In this document: positions 5,542-6,638 of the stretch, piece after piece
Numbering within the stretch: position 1 is the stretch's first letter
How the letters are laid out: each line of letters opens with the position of its first letter
Assembly (NCBI GenBank): GCA_030620935.1
Contig: JAUXIP010000118.1
Span: forward strand, 1-6,638
Direction of reading: 5' to 3'
Length of the DNA stretch: 6,638 bases
DNA from: Deltaproteobacteria bacterium
GTDB lineage: Bacteria > Desulfobacterota_B > Binatia > UBA9968
Translations under genes and position numbers: made by a program
Notes under the pieces: generated by a model
Database searches by the model: none
The model's input: the letters and a program-made list of their open reading frames with translations, nothing else
Told to the model about the DNA's origin: nothing

Positions 5542-5980
5542 AGACTTTTAAGACCAGCGGTTGCGGTTTTTGGGCCTCGTGGGGATGATCAGATCCCGCA
5601 TAAACCTTTAATTTAGTATACAACTTTCTCCCCAAACGGTTTTTAGGCAACATGTTTTTAACTGCCAACCGAATAAGGTTCTCCGGCTTGTCCGTCAACA
5701 TCCTCGCCGCGGTCGTGGACCGAATACCTCCTGGATATTCAGTATGCCGATAATAAACTTTTTGCTCCGGTTTTTTCCCCGTAAGCCTGACTCCGCGGGC
5801 ATTGACCACAATGACGAAATCTCCTCCATCCACATGCGGCGTGAAACTGGGCTTATGTTTGCCTCTAAGAATCTGCGCCACCTCGCTGGCCAGTCGGCCC
5901 AACACTTTGCCCTCGGCATCAACAACGTGCCATTGACGCTGAGCCAATGCTTCTCGTCTCTTCAACTGATAGGTTCCCAT
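5540..5980 (-). CDS. rplM: 50S ribosomal protein L13
   Basis: L13 is an early-assembly protein that binds 23S rRNA. From the ATG at 5980 the protein has 146 residues, close to the family's 142-148. Signatures are [19 protein letters not shown] (17-35), [19 protein letters not shown] (38-56), [20 protein letters not shown] (66-85), [13 protein letters not shown] (106-118) and [14 protein letters not shown] (124-137). An in-frame ATG at 6001 would add MDWTLQD. The inner start is preferred because the opening [17 protein letters not shown] aligns with the usual L13 N-terminus. Neither start has a well-spaced ribosome-binding site (AGGA is only 1 nt before the inner ATG), so the choice is not certain. 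It heads the rplM-rpsI-argC unit, 56 nt after tRNA-Asp. Confidence 0.96.
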   Translation of the reverse strand: MGTYQLKRREALAQRQWHVVDAEGKVLGRLASEVAQILRGKHKPSFTPHVDGGDFVIVVNARGVRLTGKKPEQKVYYRHTEYPGGIRSTTAARMLTDKPENLIRLAVKNMLPKNRLGRKLYTKLKVYAGSDHPHEAQKPQPLVLKV

Positions 5981-6036
5981 ATCCTGCAAGGTCCAATCCA
6001 TCTATAAGGCACGAGCCCCTTCTCTGCAATAAGCGA

Positions 6037-6113
6037 TGGCGGGGCCGACGAGACTCGAACTCGCGACCTCCGGCGTGACAGGCCGGCGTTCTAACCAGCT
6101 GAACTACGACCCC
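6037..6113 (-). tRNA. tRNA-Asp (anticodon GTC), CCA encoded
   Basis: On the minus strand the acceptor strands GGGGTCG and CGGCCCC pair over 7 bp (one G-U). The anticodon loop CTGTCAC gives GTC (aspartate), with stem CCGGC/GCCGG. The T arm is GCGAG-TTCGAGT-CTCGT. The discriminator G and 3' CCA (6037-6039) are encoded. It lies 75 bp after tRNA-Val and just ahead of rplM on the same strand, so it may be cut out of a transcript that continues into the ribosomal-protein genes. Confidence 0.97.
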
Positions 6114-6128
6114 GATAAAGCAAGTAAA

Positions 6129-6179
6129 AAGGAAAAAGTCAAAATTCGTGCAAAATTTTTTCCTTTTGACTTTTTCCTT
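6129..6179. repeat. Perfect 16-bp inverted repeat in the tRNA-Val/tRNA-Asp spacer
   Basis: AAGGAAAAAGTCAAAA (6129-6144) is the exact reverse complement of TTTTGACTTTTTCCTT (6164-6179), with a 19-nt loop between. In the transcript this forms a long A/U-rich hairpin between the two tRNAs, followed on the minus strand by TTTACTTG. It could be a processing signal, a weak attenuator or a small dispersed repeat. No tRNA promoter could be made out within the spacer. Confidence 0.75.
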
Positions 6180-6188
6180 GGCATATCC

Positions 6189-6263
6189 TGGTGGGCGGTA
6201 CAGGATTTGAACCTGTGACCCCCGGCTTGTAAGGCCGATGCTCTCCCGCTGAGCTAACCGCCC
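6189..6263 (-). tRNA. tRNA-Val (anticodon TAC), CCA encoded
   Basis: On the minus strand the acceptor strands GGGCGGT and ACCGCCC pair perfectly. The anticodon stem TCGGC/GCCGG (outer U-G) holds the loop CTTACAA, giving TAC (valine). The T arm is ACAGG-TTCAAAT-CCTGT. The discriminator A and 3' CCA (6189-6191) are encoded. It lies between HU and tRNA-Asp, all minus strand. Confidence 0.97.
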
Positions 6264-6297
6264 CCTCGGCCAAAAACACCAGCCCTTCAACAGCGGC

Positions 6298-6318
6298 CTT
6301 GAGATTCGTTATCTCAGG
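6298..6318. other. Small hairpin between HU and tRNA-Val
   Basis: CTTGAGAT (6298-6305) pairs with ATCTCAGG (6311-6318), with one G-U pair and the 5-nt loop TCGTT. A T-rich run (TTCTTCTTTT, 6319-6328) follows on the plus strand, but no plus-strand gene ends here. On the minus strand, where HU would need it, no T run follows. The rest of the 97-bp gap holds only a weak 5-bp stem near the HU stop (6337-6357) and no clear tRNA promoter. Confidence 0.25.
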
Positions 6319-6360
6319 TTCTTCTTTTCAAGGTCGACCCTGTTCTCTAAAAAGGGTGAA

Positions 6361-6633
6361 TTAGCTGAGGGACTCTTTTAAGGTCTTGCCCGCCTTAAAC
6401 TTGGCGGCCCGAGAGGAAGCGATTTGAATCGTCTCTCCGGTCTTCGGGTTTCTTCCGGTCCTCGCCTTACGCTGAGAAACAGAGAAGGTCCCGAAACCGG
6501 AGATATTCACTTTATCTCCGTTCTTTAAAGCACCGATGATATCATCCAAGAGACCATTCACGATCTCTTCTGCCCTCTGTCGAGGAAGCTCCGTCCGTTT
6601 TACTACCGCATCAATTAAGTCCGCCTTTGTCAT
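6361..6633 (-). CDS. HU-family histone-like DNA-binding protein
   Basis: HU proteins are small dimers that bend and coat DNA in the nucleoid. This 90-residue protein has the family length and order. An N-terminal helical dimerisation part, MTKADLIDAVVKR through LLDDIIGALKNGDKV (1-42), comes first. ISGFGTFSVSQRKARTG (44-60) and the DNA-arm signature GRNPKTGETIQI (60-71), which contains the intercalating proline in RNP, follow, and the end is KFKAGKTLKESL. The N-terminus and the lack of an extended C-terminus fit HU better than IHF, though paralogues are hard to tell apart, so no symbol is given. The ATG lies 5 bp from the window edge; MTKADLI is the canonical start, but its ribosome-binding site is outside. 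It is upstream of tRNA-Val on the same strand. Confidence 0.95.
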   Translation of the reverse strand: MTKADLIDAVVKRTELPRQRAEEIVNGLLDDIIGALKNGDKVNISGFGTFSVSQRKARTGRNPKTGETIQIASSRAAKFKAGKTLKESLS

Positions 6634-6638
6634 TGCCC

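Noticed and set aside
6129..6179. Intrinsic terminator between the two tRNAs
   Set aside because: The stem is A/U-rich rather than GC-rich, the loop is 19 nt, and the following T run is short and interrupted.
6114..6180. Promoter for tRNA-Asp (TTGACT followed after 17 bp by TTTATC)
   Set aside because: The -10 box would touch the first base of the tRNA, leaving transcription to start inside the mature tRNA.
5919..6290. 123-codon minus-strand open frame spanning tRNA-Val and tRNA-Asp
   Set aside because: It reads through both tRNAs and the spacer repeat; peptide pieces such as RLAQRE and VVQLVRTPACHAGG are translated tRNA sequence.

Overview
The window reads as a housekeeping stretch of the chromosome of a Gram-negative, LPS-bearing bacterium. 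LptF and LptG, the inner-membrane core of the LPS transporter, point to an outer membrane. The gene strings rlmB/tRNA-Thr/tRNA-Tyr and HU/tRNA-Val/tRNA-Asp/rplM/rpsI/argC resemble orders known from Deltaproteobacteria (Desulfobacterota) and neighbouring lineages such as Nitrospirota and NC10. The intergenic repeats also look like those scattered through such, mostly uncultivated, genomes. This placement is inference from recall of gene order and repeat style; the genus cannot be named.

Layout, left to right. (1) 1-244: tRNA-Tyr(GTA), cut by the window edge, and tRNA-Thr(TGT), both minus strand. (2) 245-622: no protein gene. It holds a good sigma70-type promoter pointing at the tRNAs and a compact GC-rich fold (about 478-593) that may be a small structured RNA. 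(3) 623-1375: rlmB, a SpoU-family 23S rRNA methyltransferase, minus strand. (4) 1376-1437: a short divergent promoter region. (5) 1438-3748: lptF and lptG, plus strand, 7 nt apart. (6) 3749-4063: a non-coding island of nested inverted repeats between the convergent lptG and argC. (7) 4064-5980: argC, rpsI and rplM, minus strand, transcribed rplM-rpsI-argC. (8) 6037-6263: tRNA-Asp(GTC) and tRNA-Val(TAC), minus strand, separated by a perfect 16-bp inverted repeat. (9) 6361-6633: an HU-type DNA-binding protein, minus strand.

How the genes work together. Most of the window serves translation: four tRNAs, ribosomal proteins L13 and S9, and an rRNA methylase. One arginine-biosynthesis enzyme is attached to the ribosomal-protein pair, and HU is a nucleoid protein. 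LptF and LptG should form the heterodimer that, with the LptB ATPase encoded elsewhere, extracts LPS from the inner membrane.

No defence system, prophage, CRISPR array, insertion sequence with a transposase or novel gene cluster was found. The points most worth a second look are the probable leaderless expression of lptF, the structured RNA candidate after rlmB, and the repeat island between lptG and argC. Start codons are often non-ATG (GTG for lptF, TTG for lptG and argC), and several starts rest on indirect evidence.
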